Below, piece after piece: positions 16,101 through 23,541 of a stretch of 64,000 bases of DNA. Location of the stretch: the NCBI GenBank assembly GCA_035934535.1, contig DASYXS010000167.1, positions 1-64,000 of the forward strand. Reading direction: 5' to 3'. Under the pieces are notes generated by a model, which saw nothing but the letters and a program-made list of their open reading frames with translations, searched no databases and had not been told where the DNA came from. The translations under genes and the position numbers were made by a program. The stretch is from DASSJF01 sp035934535 (GTDB taxonomy: Bacteria; Sysuimicrobiota; Sysuimicrobiia; Sysuimicrobiales; Segetimicrobiaceae). The stretch's first letter is position 1. Each line of letters opens with the position of its first letter.

Positions 16101-16652
16101 CTCGCCGGGGACGTGGACGAGCTCGACGCGCTCGTAGCCGCCGGCGGCGAGGCGCGCCGCGGCGTCCTCGAGCCGGAGGGGCGCGCCGGCGCGGAACTCC
16201 ACGCGTACCGCCGCGAGCCACGCGGGGTCCGGCATCGGTACCACGAGCCCCGCGGCCGAGGCCACGGCGACAACCGGCTCGCCGCGATGCACCGCCTCGA
16301 GCAGGCGCTGGCGCGTGCGCTCGGCGTCGAGCGAGAGCGGCTCACCGGGGAGCGGGGGGTCCCACAACTCGACGAGGTGGACGGCGGGCGCCCCCGCCGG
16401 GAGAAACGCCGCGAGATCGTCGGCCAGGCGCTCGGCATGATCGCGGTCGGGCGCGACGGCCAGCCACGCCGGAATCCGCGCGGCGGCGGCCCTGCCGCCG
16501 GCGCGGACGATCAGCGCCGCGAGCAGGCATGCCTTTCCCGCGCCCGCCGGCCCCGTCACCCACGGGCGCCGGCCGGCCTCCAATGCCTCCGCAACGGAAA
16601 GAAACTCCCGTCGGCGGTGCAGGACCGGGAGTACACCGGACAGGGACATCAC
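13179..16652 (-). CDS. mfd: Transcription-repair coupling factor Mfd
   Basis: An 1157-residue Mfd of full length. The order is: UvrB-like module with a degenerate Walker region (TGPAGAGKACLL); RNA-polymerase-interaction CarD-like domain (LVPGDLVVHVHHGIGVYRGL); DNA translocase with Walker A (VAGDVGYGKTEVALRAAF), DEEQ box (VVVDEEQRFGVRHKE), motif III (LTLTATPIPRTLHMS) and motifs IV-VI (LIENAHLLGLAQLYQLRGRVGR); and the C-terminal TRCF domain. It removes RNA polymerase stalled at lesions and recruits UvrA. It opens the mfd-mazG-rqcP-eno-slt-divIC unit and has its own promoter. Confidence 0.97.
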   Translation of the reverse strand: MMSLSGVLPVLHRRREFLSVAEALEAGRRPWVTGPAGAGKACLLAALIVRAGGRAAAARIPAWLAVAPDRDHAERLADDLAAFLPAGAPAVHLVELWDPPLPGEPLSLDAERTRQRLLEAVHRGEPVVAVASAAGLVVPMPDPAWLAAVRVEFRAGAPLRLEDAAARLAAGGYERVELVHVPGEMSVRGGIIDVYPPASDHPVRAEWAGDEVESVRLFDPETQRTSGTVAAVVILPARADMTAAPNHEAGRTASGALLPSLFDGAAVCVLDEPDEVARQAAALVKQAEAARDHAVETEQIPGGTPVAAIPWEDVTAALGARRLLAVSTLRTPPERGGYVATPIAFGAVESFAGQVEGFAEQTRRWIAGRQRIVVASRQAHRVRELLAEHGVSAAEGGALDAPPEPGTITVVGQPLTQGFSLDDLVVVTDSEILGWRRRRGRPRWFRDGARLASWTELVPGDLVVHVHHGIGVYRGLERLTMEGGARDYLHLEYAQGDALYVPTDQISLVQRYVGVDGQAPQINRLGGTEWEREKRRVRERTREMARELLDLYAARERAGGHAFGTDTPWQREMEETFLYEETPDQRRAIEDVKRDMEAGRPMDRLVAGDVGYGKTEVALRAAFKAVMDGRQAAVLVPTTLLAQQHYTVFRERFAPFPVRVEMLSRFKTAKERSAVLEGLRDGTIDVVIGTHALLNKNVTFRALGLVVVDEEQRFGVRHKERLKRLRTQVDVLTLTATPIPRTLHMSLAGLRDLSVMETPPEARQPIRTSIHEDDPALIADAIRRELARDGQVYVVHNRVETIDRAAERIRRLVPEARVVVAHGQMPETQLEGIMLDFLGGRADVLVCTTIVEIGLDIPRVNTILIENAHLLGLAQLYQLRGRVGRADRQAYAYLLHPRDARLTPEAEQRLVAMREFVELGSGMRLAMRDLEIRGAGNILGPEQHGHLAAVGFDLYMRLLDEAIRELRGEIVEETPDPTVDLRVEAYLPESYVEVPAQRVAAYRRLADARTPEDAAAAVEELRDRYGPLPDPVRRLGDVIRLRALARAAGVAAVSRGEGGVLLRLLNAAAAGPRVHTRIAQSRGRLRWTAEGIFIPAAGMDADAVIQAVERGLEWLAAETRRESEASAQPAHAEAAPAGSSASSGARPPRRAATGMMR

Positions 16653-16669
16653 AAAGCCTCCGCTCCGCC

Positions 16670-16699
16670 ATTGTACGGGAGGGCGGGAAAACGCGTCAA
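16670..16699 (-). promoter_or_regulatory. Promoter of the mfd operon
   Basis: On the minus strand TTGACG (16694-16699) and TACAAT (16670-16675) are separated by 18 bases. The start would fall near 16663, leaving a very short leader with GGAGG before the ATG at 16652. Confidence 0.6.
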
Positions 16700-16727
16700 A
16701 TGGGCGCGCGGCGGGCGTTCGCGGCGG

Positions 16728-18503
16728 TCAGGCGCTGGGTGGGCGGGTGGGCGCCTTCTCCACGGTACGGCGGCCGCGGTACCAGTTGGTGATCGGCAGG
16801 CGGCGGTCTCGTCCGAACGCCTTCGGCGTGATCTTGATCCCGGGCGGCGCCTGGCGGCGCTTGTACTCGCTCACGTCGACCATCCGGATCACACGTGCCA
16901 CGGTCGCGGGATCGAAGCCGCGCGCGACGATGTCTTCGGCGGAGCGGTCGTCCTCGACGTACAGCCGGAGGATCGGGTCGAGCACCTCGTACGGCGGCAG
17001 CGTGTCCTGGTCGGTTTGCTGCTCGCGCAGCTCCGCGGTGGGCGCGCGGGCGATCACGCCCGCGGGGATGAGGTCGCGGCCCGCGCGCTCGTTGCGCCAC
17101 CGCGCCAGCCGGTAGACCAGCGTCTTCGGGACGTCCTTGATGACCGCGAAGCCGCCCGCCATGTCGCCGTAGAGCGTTGCGTACCCGACGCTCATCTCGC
17201 TCTTGTTGCCGGTGGTCAGCACGAGCCAGTTGAACTTGTTGGACAGCGCCATGAGCAGCGTGCCGCGGATTCGGGCCTGAATGTTTTCCTCGGCCTCGTT
17301 GCGCGCCTTGCCGGCGAACGCCGGCGCGAGCACGGTCTCGTAGCCGCCGACCATCGGCTCGATCGGCAGGTCGAGGGCCCGGATCCCAAGCGCGGCGCCG
17401 AGCGCCGCCGCGTACCGGCGGCTCTCCTCCGACGTGAACCTCGACGGCATCGTGGCGCCGGTCACGGCCTCGGGACCGAGCGCGTCCGCGGCGATCGCGG
17501 CGACGAGCGACGAATCCACGCCGCCGCTCAAGCCCACTACGACCTGGCGGAACCGGTTCTTGCGGACGTAATCGCGGGTGCCGAGGACGAGCGCGCGGTA
17601 GACCTCCTCCACCTCGCCGGGCGGGACCGTCTCCTCCGGCCGCGGCAGTGCCGGCCGCGAGGTCTCCGGCGGTTCGGTCGAGAGTGTGTACACGGGCGCC
17701 CGCAGGCCCTCGCCGGCGAGCGCGTCCGGGGTGCGGATCGGGTTGTACCGGCGGAGGGTGCGGATCGCCTCCACGTCGAGATCGGTGACGACGAGCGCCT
17801 CCTCGAACGCCGGCCCGCGCGCCACGACGGCGCCGGCCGCGTCGACGACGAAGCCGAGCCCGTCGAAGACGAGCTCGTCCTGGCCGCCGGCCATGTTGTT
17901 GTAGGCGATCGCGATCGCGTAGTCGCGGGCCCGGACCCGCAGCATCTCCTCGCGGAGCCGCCACTTCCCCATGTGGTAGGGCGAGCCGTTGATGTTAACG
18001 GCGACGAGCGCGCCGGCGAGCGCCTGGGCCAGCAGCGGACCGCCGGGCGACCAGACGTCCTCGCACACCGTCACGCCGACCGGCACCCCGCGCACCACGA
18101 ACACCGGCGCGTCCGTGCCCGGCTGGAAGTAGCGCTTCTCGTCGAAGACCCCGTAGTTCGGGAGGCGCATCTTGCGGTACATCCCGGCGATCCGCCCGCC
18201 GGCAAGGACCGCGGCGGCGTTGTAGAGGTGCTCGCCCGAGTCGACGCAGCCCACCACCGCGACCGTGCGGCTCGTGCGCCGCGCGATCTCCTGCAGGCAG
18301 ACGAGATTTTCTTCGATGAAGTCCGCCTTGACCAGCAGATCCTCCGGCGGGTAGCCGGAGACCGCGAGCTCGGGAAACGACACCACGTCCGCGCCGAGGC
18401 CCTGCGCCTCGTCGAGACGCTCGATGATCTTGCGCGTGTTTCCCTCGAAGTCCCCGACGGTGGGGTTGATCTGGGCCATCGCGACCCGAAAACCCGGCAT
18501 CAT
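16728..18503 (-). CDS. nadE: Glutamine-dependent NAD+ synthetase
   Basis: A 591-residue two-domain NadE. Residues about 1-270 are a nitrilase-fold glutaminase with the triad glutamate (FPELAVSGYPPEDLL), lysine (YRKMRLPNYGVFDEKRYF) and cysteine (GVTVCEDVW). Residues about 300-580 are the ATP-pyrophosphatase synthetase domain with the P-loop VVGLSGGVDSSL and the conserved LSNKFNWLVLTTGNKSE and DQDTLPPYEVLD blocks. It makes NAD+ from deamido-NAD+, ATP and glutamine-derived ammonia. Two ATGs are adjacent (18503, 18500). A TATAAT box lies only 6 bases before the first, so the mRNA may be leaderless. Confidence 0.95.
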   Translation of the reverse strand: MMPGFRVAMAQINPTVGDFEGNTRKIIERLDEAQGLGADVVSFPELAVSGYPPEDLLVKADFIEENLVCLQEIARRTSRTVAVVGCVDSGEHLYNAAAVLAGGRIAGMYRKMRLPNYGVFDEKRYFQPGTDAPVFVVRGVPVGVTVCEDVWSPGGPLLAQALAGALVAVNINGSPYHMGKWRLREEMLRVRARDYAIAIAYNNMAGGQDELVFDGLGFVVDAAGAVVARGPAFEEALVVTDLDVEAIRTLRRYNPIRTPDALAGEGLRAPVYTLSTEPPETSRPALPRPEETVPPGEVEEVYRALVLGTRDYVRKNRFRQVVVGLSGGVDSSLVAAIAADALGPEAVTGATMPSRFTSEESRRYAAALGAALGIRALDLPIEPMVGGYETVLAPAFAGKARNEAEENIQARIRGTLLMALSNKFNWLVLTTGNKSEMSVGYATLYGDMAGGFAVIKDVPKTLVYRLARWRNERAGRDLIPAGVIARAPTAELREQQTDQDTLPPYEVLDPILRLYVEDDRSAEDIVARGFDPATVARVIRMVDVSEYKRRQAPPGIKITPKAFGRDRRLPITNWYRGRRTVEKAPTRPPSA

Positions 18504-18509
18504 CGCTTC

Positions 18510-18515
18510 ATTATA
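18510..18515 (-). promoter_or_regulatory. -10 box of nadE, leaderless layout
   Basis: A perfect TATAAT on the minus strand ends six bases before the first nadE ATG, so transcription would begin at or next to the start codon. No good -35 hexamer is visible 16-18 bases upstream. The box lies between nadE and the 3' end of the broken lysE gene. Confidence 0.5.
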
Positions 18516-18523
18516 ACACGGCC

Positions 18524-19182
18524 TTACCGGCCGCCTTCGGCTGCGAGGCGCAGCCCCGCGCCGACCAGCACGGCGCCCGTGACGCGATCGAGCGTCCGGG
18601 ACACCGCGGGCCGCTGCAGCAGACGGCCGATGGACCGGGTCGCGGCGATCAGGAGCCCGAGCCAGATCACGCTCAGGACGACGTGGATCACAACGAGCAG
18701 CGCGATCCACGGTGCCACGGCGACATCCGCCGGCACGAACTGCGGTAGAAAAGTGATGAAGAAGACGCCGACCTTTGGGTTGGTCACGTTGGAGAGCAGG
18801 CCCCGCCAGAACCAGGCGGCGTCGGTGCCGTCGGCGAACGGCGCCGGCCCGCCGTCCGGCGCGGTTCGGCGCGGCCGCCGGAAGAAGATGTTGCATTCGA
18901 ACCAGACGAGCCAGGCGGCGCCGATGGCGCGCAGTACCGCATACGCCGTGTGCGAGGCCGCTAACACGGCGCTGATGCCGAGCGCCGCGGCGAGTCCCCA
19001 CCACAGCAGTCCGAAGCAGATGCCGGCCGAGGTGTAGGCGCCTGGGCCTACGGCGTGAGCCAGAACGCCCGCGGACCTTCGACCGCCGCGGTCCGGAGCA
19101 CGAGCGCGGTGTCCGGCCCCGGCGTCACGATCAAGATGCACCCCGCGGCCACGAACGCCAGCAGCGCAACGGCCGGCGACAT
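18524..19182 (-). pseudogene. LysE-family amino-acid exporter, frameshifted
   Basis: The N-terminus is read from ATG 19182 (MSPAVALLAFVAAGCILIV, then TPGPDTALVLR, the LysE/RhtB hallmark) but this frame stops at 19048-19050. The rest of the protein continues in another frame down to 18524 (GICFGLLWWGLAAALG, then LRAIGAAWLVWFE and NVTNPKVGVFFITFLPQF, all LysE signatures). A single missing base around 19050-19080 would explain it. The join region also appears a few residues longer than usual. This is either a decayed exporter gene or an assembly error, because both halves are otherwise well conserved. Confidence 0.7.
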
Positions 19183-19202
19183 GCGATCGTCCTCCCGGGC
19201 CG

Positions 19203-19988
19203 TCAGCCTTGGATTGTCGCGTTCTCCACGATCGCCCGCCCGACCCGCTGAATCGCGAGCCGGCCGGCGGCCGGCGCGGTCAGGTCGTTCGTGTAGACGG
19301 CGGCGATCACGGGACCCGACGGCAGGAACAAGATTCCGCTGTCGTTCTGAACGCCCGGCAGCTCGCCGGTCTTGTGCGCCGCCTCCACATCGGGCGGCAG
19401 CCAGGCCGGCAGCTTGTCGTGCAGCTGCTGGGCCCGCAGGATCCGCAGGGCGACTTCCGTCGCGGCGGGGGAGAGGAGCCGCCCCGCGAGGAGCCGGACG
19501 AACAGATCGGCGGTCTCACGCGGGGTGGAGAAGTTGTCGCGCCCGCGCGCGCGGGCGTCGAAGTCGAACATCCGGCGGCCGAGGATCGTGCCCGGCCATC
19601 CGGCCCGCCGGCAGTAGTCGTTGATGCGATCCAGCCCCAGAAGATCGATCACCAGATTCGTCGCCCGGTTGTCGCTGACGATAATCATCAGCACGGCCGC
19701 GTCGTGCAGCGTGTATTCGGGGCGCGACAGGTACTGGATGACGCCGCTGCCCGCCGCGGCGTCGCTCCGGTTGACGGGCACGACGTCGTCCCAGCGGCGT
19801 TCGCCCGCGTCCACCGACGCGGCGAGGGCGACCAGGATCGGAACCTTGATCACGCTGGCGGTCGCGAAGCGCTCGTCCGCGCGCTGCGACGCCCAGACGC
19901 GGCCGGCCGCGTCGCAGATGTGGCAGCCGAGCCGTCCCGGCGTCTCGTCCGCCGCTTCCCGGACGGCCTGCATGAGGGCGGATTTCAT
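19203..19988 (-). CDS. Class A beta-lactamase-like serine hydrolase without signal peptide
   Basis: A 261-residue protein of the class A beta-lactamase fold (Beta-lactamase2 type). The nucleophile motif is S45-V-I-K48, the SDN motif is S105-D-N107 and the K-T-G motif is at 206-208. The omega-loop glutamate that deacylates penicillins in true class A enzymes is not where expected; the region reads DFDARARGRDNFSTPRE. No signal peptide is seen, unlike secreted beta-lactamases. It precedes no cell-wall gene but follows a peptide ABC importer on the same strand, so it could be an amidase or peptidase acting on imported peptides. Antibiotic hydrolysis should not be assumed. Confidence 0.75.
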   Translation of the reverse strand: MKSALMQAVREAADETPGRLGCHICDAAGRVWASQRADERFATASVIKVPILVALAASVDAGERRWDDVVPVNRSDAAAGSGVIQYLSRPEYTLHDAAVLMIIVSDNRATNLVIDLLGLDRINDYCRRAGWPGTILGRRMFDFDARARGRDNFSTPRETADLFVRLLAGRLLSPAATEVALRILRAQQLHDKLPAWLPPDVEAAHKTGELPGVQNDSGILFLPSGPVIAAVYTNDLTAPAAGRLAIQRVGRAIVENATIQG

Positions 19989-20016
19989 CGGCAGCCTCCC
20001 CGTGCCGGTCCGGCGT

Positions 20017-20835
20017 TCAGAGCCGCGGGTCCAGGGCGTCGCGCAGTCCGTCGCCGAGCAGATTGAACCCGAGCACGGCCAGCGAAATCGCGAGGCCGGG
20101 GAACACCGCGACGTGCGGCGCCGCGACCATGAACTGCCGCGCCTCGTTGAGCATCGTGCCCCAGTCCGGCGCCGGCGGCGGCGTCCCCGCGCCGAGAAAC
20201 GAGAGGCCGGCGTCGATGACGATCGCGCTCGCGAAGCCGAGCGTCGCCTGCACGAGGATCGGCGCGACGCAGTTCGGCAGTACGTGGCGGCGGAGGATGG
20301 CGAAGTCCGTCTGGCCGAGCGCGCGGGCGGCTTCCACGTACTCCTCCCCCCGGCGGACCAGCACGGCGCCGCGGGTGACGCGCGCAAACACCGGTACGTA
20401 GACGACGCCGATCGCGATGATGCCGCTTCCGGTGCCGAGGCCGAGCGCCGCCACCAGGCCGATCGCCAGCAAGAGGCCGGGGAAGGCGAGGATCGCGTCC
20501 ATGCAGCGCATGGCGAGCGCGTCGAACGTCCCGCCGGCGTAGCCGGCCGCGGCGCCGAGCGGCACGCCGGCGGCGGTCGCGAGCAGCATCGAGGCCAGGC
20601 CGACGGTGATCGAGAGGCGCGTGCCGTAGACGACCCGCGACCAGACGTCGCGCCCGAACTCGTCGGTGCCGAACCAGTGCCGCGGCGTGGGCGGCTCGAG
20701 CGCCTGCGACATCTGCATGGCGAGGGGATCCTGCGTCCGCCACAAGGGTGCCCCGGCCGCGGCCAGCAGCATCACGGCGACCACGACGGCTCCGGCCATG
20801 CCGAGCCGATGGCGCAGGAACCGCTTCGATTTCAT
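20017..20835 (-). CDS. Peptide ABC transporter permease (DppC-like)
   Basis: A 272-residue DppC/OppC-type permease with an N-terminal membrane segment (MAGAVVVAVMLLAAAGAPLW) and the OppC_N feature HWFGTDEFGRDVWSR. It has five further helices and the EAA loop that contacts the ATPase (EEYVEAARALGQTDFAILRRHVLPN). With the DppB-like partner 16 bases upstream it forms the channel of a dipeptide, oligopeptide or nickel importer. No DppD/DppF ATPase gene is adjacent, so a remote ATPase must serve. Confidence 0.92.
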   Translation of the reverse strand: MKSKRFLRHRLGMAGAVVVAVMLLAAAGAPLWRTQDPLAMQMSQALEPPTPRHWFGTDEFGRDVWSRVVYGTRLSITVGLASMLLATAAGVPLGAAAGYAGGTFDALAMRCMDAILAFPGLLLAIGLVAALGLGTGSGIIAIGVVYVPVFARVTRGAVLVRRGEEYVEAARALGQTDFAILRRHVLPNCVAPILVQATLGFASAIVIDAGLSFLGAGTPPPAPDWGTMLNEARQFMVAAPHVAVFPGLAISLAVLGFNLLGDGLRDALDPRL

Positions 20836-20851
20836 GGGCGCCGCCGCCGCT

Positions 20852-21796
20852 TCATCCGAAGCGGATCCTTGGATTCATCACGGCGTAGGCGAGGTCCACG
20901 AGCAGTTGGACCACCGCCGCCAGCACCGCGACGATCAGAATCCCGCCCTGGAGCACCGGATAATCGCGGCTCTGGACCGCCTGCACGATCAACTGGCCGA
21001 CGCCGGGCCAGGCGAAGATCTGCTCGGTGATGACCGCGCCGCCGAGCAGCACGCTGACCTGGACGCCGAGCACCGTCAGCGTCGGCAGGAGCGCGTTGCG
21101 GAGGATGTGCCGGGCGATGACGCGGGCGAACGTGAGGCCCTTGGCCCGCGCGGTGCGCACGTACTCGCGGCCCAGTTCTTCCAGGACGTCGGACCGGACC
21201 ATTCGGGTCAAGGCCCCCGCGAGCCCGAGGCCCAAGGTCACCGCGGGCAGCACCATGTGCCGCAGCGCGTCGGCCGGGTCGCGGGCGACCGGGACGTAGC
21301 CGATCGCGGGAAAGAGCCGCCAGTGCAGCGAGAACAGCAAGATCAGCATCACGCCGAGCCAGAACGACGGAATCGAGACGCCGCCGAGCGCGAGGCCCAT
21401 CGCGCCGAGGTCGATCGCCGAATTGCGACGGACCGCGGCCAGCACACCGGCCGGCAGCGCGATGCACACCCCCACGGCCATCGCGGCCGCCGTCAACTCG
21501 AGAGTGACCGGGAGCTTCTGCCCCAGGATCGCCGAGACGGGCTGATGGGTACGCACCGATTCGCCGAGGTTCCCGCGCAGTGCGCCGCCGACCCAGAGCG
21601 CATACTGCTGGAGCAGCGGGCGGTCCAGGCCCATCGCGTGCCGCAGGCTCTGCTGCGTCGCCTGGTCCACTTCCGTCCCGAGGATCGCCACGACCGGATC
21701 CCCCGGGATCAGATGGACAAACGAGAAGACGATCACGGACATCAGCGCCAGGACCAGGATCAGGGCGAGCAGACGGCCCTGCAGGTAGCGGATCAC
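20852..21796 (-). CDS. Peptide ABC transporter permease (DppB-like)
   Basis: A 314-residue DppB/OppB-type permease. The N-terminal helix (RLLALILVLALMSVIVFSFV) is followed by the family signature HLIPGDPVVAILG. Further along are the PAGVLAAVRRNSAID and SFWLGVMLILLF segments and the EAA loop (LGREYVRTARAKGLTFARV). The GTG at 21796 is chosen because it begins VIRYLQGRLLAL, the usual N-terminus; the longer frame from 21859 overlaps the binding-protein gene. It lies 10 bases after that gene and 16 before the DppC-like gene, forming a tight operon. Confidence 0.92.
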   Translation of the reverse strand: MIRYLQGRLLALILVLALMSVIVFSFVHLIPGDPVVAILGTEVDQATQQSLRHAMGLDRPLLQQYALWVGGALRGNLGESVRTHQPVSAILGQKLPVTLELTAAAMAVGVCIALPAGVLAAVRRNSAIDLGAMGLALGGVSIPSFWLGVMLILLFSLHWRLFPAIGYVPVARDPADALRHMVLPAVTLGLGLAGALTRMVRSDVLEELGREYVRTARAKGLTFARVIARHILRNALLPTLTVLGVQVSVLLGGAVITEQIFAWPGVGQLIVQAVQSRDYPVLQGGILIVAVLAAVVQLLVDLAYAVMNPRIRFG

Positions 21797-21806
21797 CCGC
21801 GCGGCG

Positions 21807-23378
21807 TTACTTCGCCAGCCATGCCTCCTGGAGGCCGCCTCCGGCGTAGGACAAGGCACCGATCAGCTGCGGCGCGTAGCCCTGAACGTTCGAGCGCCAG
21901 CCCGCCGCGGAGTGGCCGCTGCCGAAGATCAGCATCGACGCCTGGTCTTGCAGGATTTCCACGACCCGCGTGTATGTTGTTCTGGCCTTCGCGACGTCGG
22001 CCTCCGTCCGGCCCTCGTCCAGCAGCCGGTCGAGCTCGGGATCGTTCAGGTAGCCGCTGAGCTGCCAGACGCCGCCGTTCGAGTGCGAGTAGCGGTAGTA
22101 CGCGTCGTCCGGATCCACCTTGGCGAAGAACCCCGTCAGGTCGATATCGAAGTTACCGGTGTTGATGCGGCTGGCCCACGACGGAACGTCGTAGAGCTGG
22201 ATGGCGACGTCGATGCCGATCCGGCGCATCTGCGCCTGGAACACCTGCGCGACTTCCGGAAACCCGTAGCCGTTGGCGATCGATATCGTGATCTTGAAGC
22301 CGTTCGGCATGCCGGCCTCGCCGAGCAGCGATTTGGCGCGGGCCACGTCGAACGGGCGATCCTTCACGGGCAGATACCACGGCGAGGTGGGCGAGAAGTT
22401 CTGGTTGTCGGTCGCGCCCCAGCCGCGGTACTGCGCGTCTACCATCTCGCGCTTGTTCATCGCGTAGGCGACCGCCTGCCGTACCTTCACGTTGTCGAAG
22501 GGCTTGTGGCGCGTGTTCAGCACGATGACGCCCTGGCCGGCGCCGCCGCGCACCAGCCGGATCACGTAGTCCCGCGAGGGCTGGGCGAACAGCCCTTGCA
22601 GGCGCGCCTGCGGCACGGAGTCCACAATCGCGACGTCGCCCGTCTGCAGCGCCGTGAGCCGCACCGTCTCGTCGGGAATCGGCTTCAGCGTCACCTCGTC
22701 GAGATACGGCTTGCCGGCGTCCCAGTAGCCGTCGAAGCGCCGCATCGTCAGATGGTCGTTCGTCACCCAGTCGCCGAACTGGAACGGCCCGGTGCCGATC
22801 GGTTTCGTGACGTTGTTGCTCGCGTTGACGGATTCTTGAGGAATGATGGCCTGGTACGTCGTCGCGAGCTTGTTCGGGAAGAAGCCGAACGGCGATTTCA
22901 GCCGGAAGACGACCGTGTTGGGGTCGGGCGTGGCGATCGACGCGATGGCGCTCAGGTCGCCGCGGCCGCGCGCGCCGGTCTTGGGGTCGAGGATGCGCTC
23001 GATGCTGAACCGCACGTCGCGCGAGGTCAGCGTCCGGCCGTTGTGGAACCGGACCCCGCGCCGCAGCGCAAACGTCCACGACAACCCGTCCGGGGCGACC
23101 TTCCACGAGGTCGCCAGCTGCGGACGCAGCTCGAGGTTGGGGCCGAGCTCGGTCAGCGCCTGGTACATCGGCGAGAGGCTGACGTACGAGATCGTGAGTG
23201 CGGTCCGGTGCGGGTCGAGGTGAGGAATTTCCGCCTGGACGCCGACCGTCACGCGCCCGCCGCGGACCGGCGCGGCCGCGCCGGGCGCCGCGCCCAGCCA
23301 CGGAGCGGCCGCCAGCCCCGCGCCGATCGTGGCCGTCCCGCGGACGAATCCTCTCCTCGTGAGCCTGCCTTGCGTCAT
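21807..23378 (-). CDS. Peptide ABC transporter substrate-binding protein (SBP family 5), Tat-type signal
   Basis: A 523-residue family 5 extracellular binding protein. The N-terminus has a twin-arginine motif (LTRRGFVRGTATIG) followed by a hydrophobic stretch ending GAAPGAAA, so export through Tat is likely. The SBP_bac_5 signature WTFALRRGVRFHNGRTLTSRDVRFSIERI is intact. Binding proteins of this family carry peptides, nickel or other small molecules, and the ligand cannot be read. AGGGGGAGG precedes the ATG at 23378. It is the first gene of the unit binding protein, DppB, DppC, beta-lactamase-like hydrolase. Confidence 0.92.
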   Translation of the reverse strand: MTQGRLTRRGFVRGTATIGAGLAAAPWLGAAPGAAAPVRGGRVTVGVQAEIPHLDPHRTALTISYVSLSPMYQALTELGPNLELRPQLATSWKVAPDGLSWTFALRRGVRFHNGRTLTSRDVRFSIERILDPKTGARGRGDLSAIASIATPDPNTVVFRLKSPFGFFPNKLATTYQAIIPQESVNASNNVTKPIGTGPFQFGDWVTNDHLTMRRFDGYWDAGKPYLDEVTLKPIPDETVRLTALQTGDVAIVDSVPQARLQGLFAQPSRDYVIRLVRGGAGQGVIVLNTRHKPFDNVKVRQAVAYAMNKREMVDAQYRGWGATDNQNFSPTSPWYLPVKDRPFDVARAKSLLGEAGMPNGFKITISIANGYGFPEVAQVFQAQMRRIGIDVAIQLYDVPSWASRINTGNFDIDLTGFFAKVDPDDAYYRYSHSNGGVWQLSGYLNDPELDRLLDEGRTEADVAKARTTYTRVVEILQDQASMLIFGSGHSAAGWRSNVQGYAPQLIGALSYAGGGLQEAWLAK

Positions 23379-23486
23379 TCGATCCTCCCCCTCTCGCGCG
23401 CTCGATGAGTGCCGTGGGTCGTCGTGTCGCGGATGGTTCGAACGCACTCATGTTCGGGCTCGCCGGGCGATGCCCTGTCAAGCGAC

Positions 23487-23513
23487 GAGGCCCGGGACAC
23501 CGTCCCGGGCCTC
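23487..23513 (-). terminator. Perfect 12-bp GC hairpin after glnA
   Basis: Arms GAGGCCCGGGAC (23487-23498) and GTCCCGGGCCTC (23502-23513) pair perfectly around an ACC loop, 28 bases beyond the glnA stop on the minus strand. No U-tract follows, so termination may need a factor. It separates glnA from the peptide transporter operon. Confidence 0.55.
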
Positions 23514-23541
23514 ACGACTGCGCGCGGTGCGTCGCCTGCGG

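Noticed and set aside
13260..19037. A 1925-codon open frame on the plus strand opposite mfd and nadE
   Set aside because: It is antisense to two well-conserved genes, is Arg/His/Asp-rich without any domain, and such long shadow frames are expected at 70% G+C.
23430..23460. A GGTTCGAAC string resembling a tRNA T-loop
   Set aside because: No acceptor, D or anticodon stem can be built around it; no tRNA was found anywhere in the window.
23476..23481. A perfect TTGACA on the minus strand upstream of the peptide-binding-protein gene
   Set aside because: No acceptable -10 box lies 16-18 bases downstream, so I could not call a promoter.
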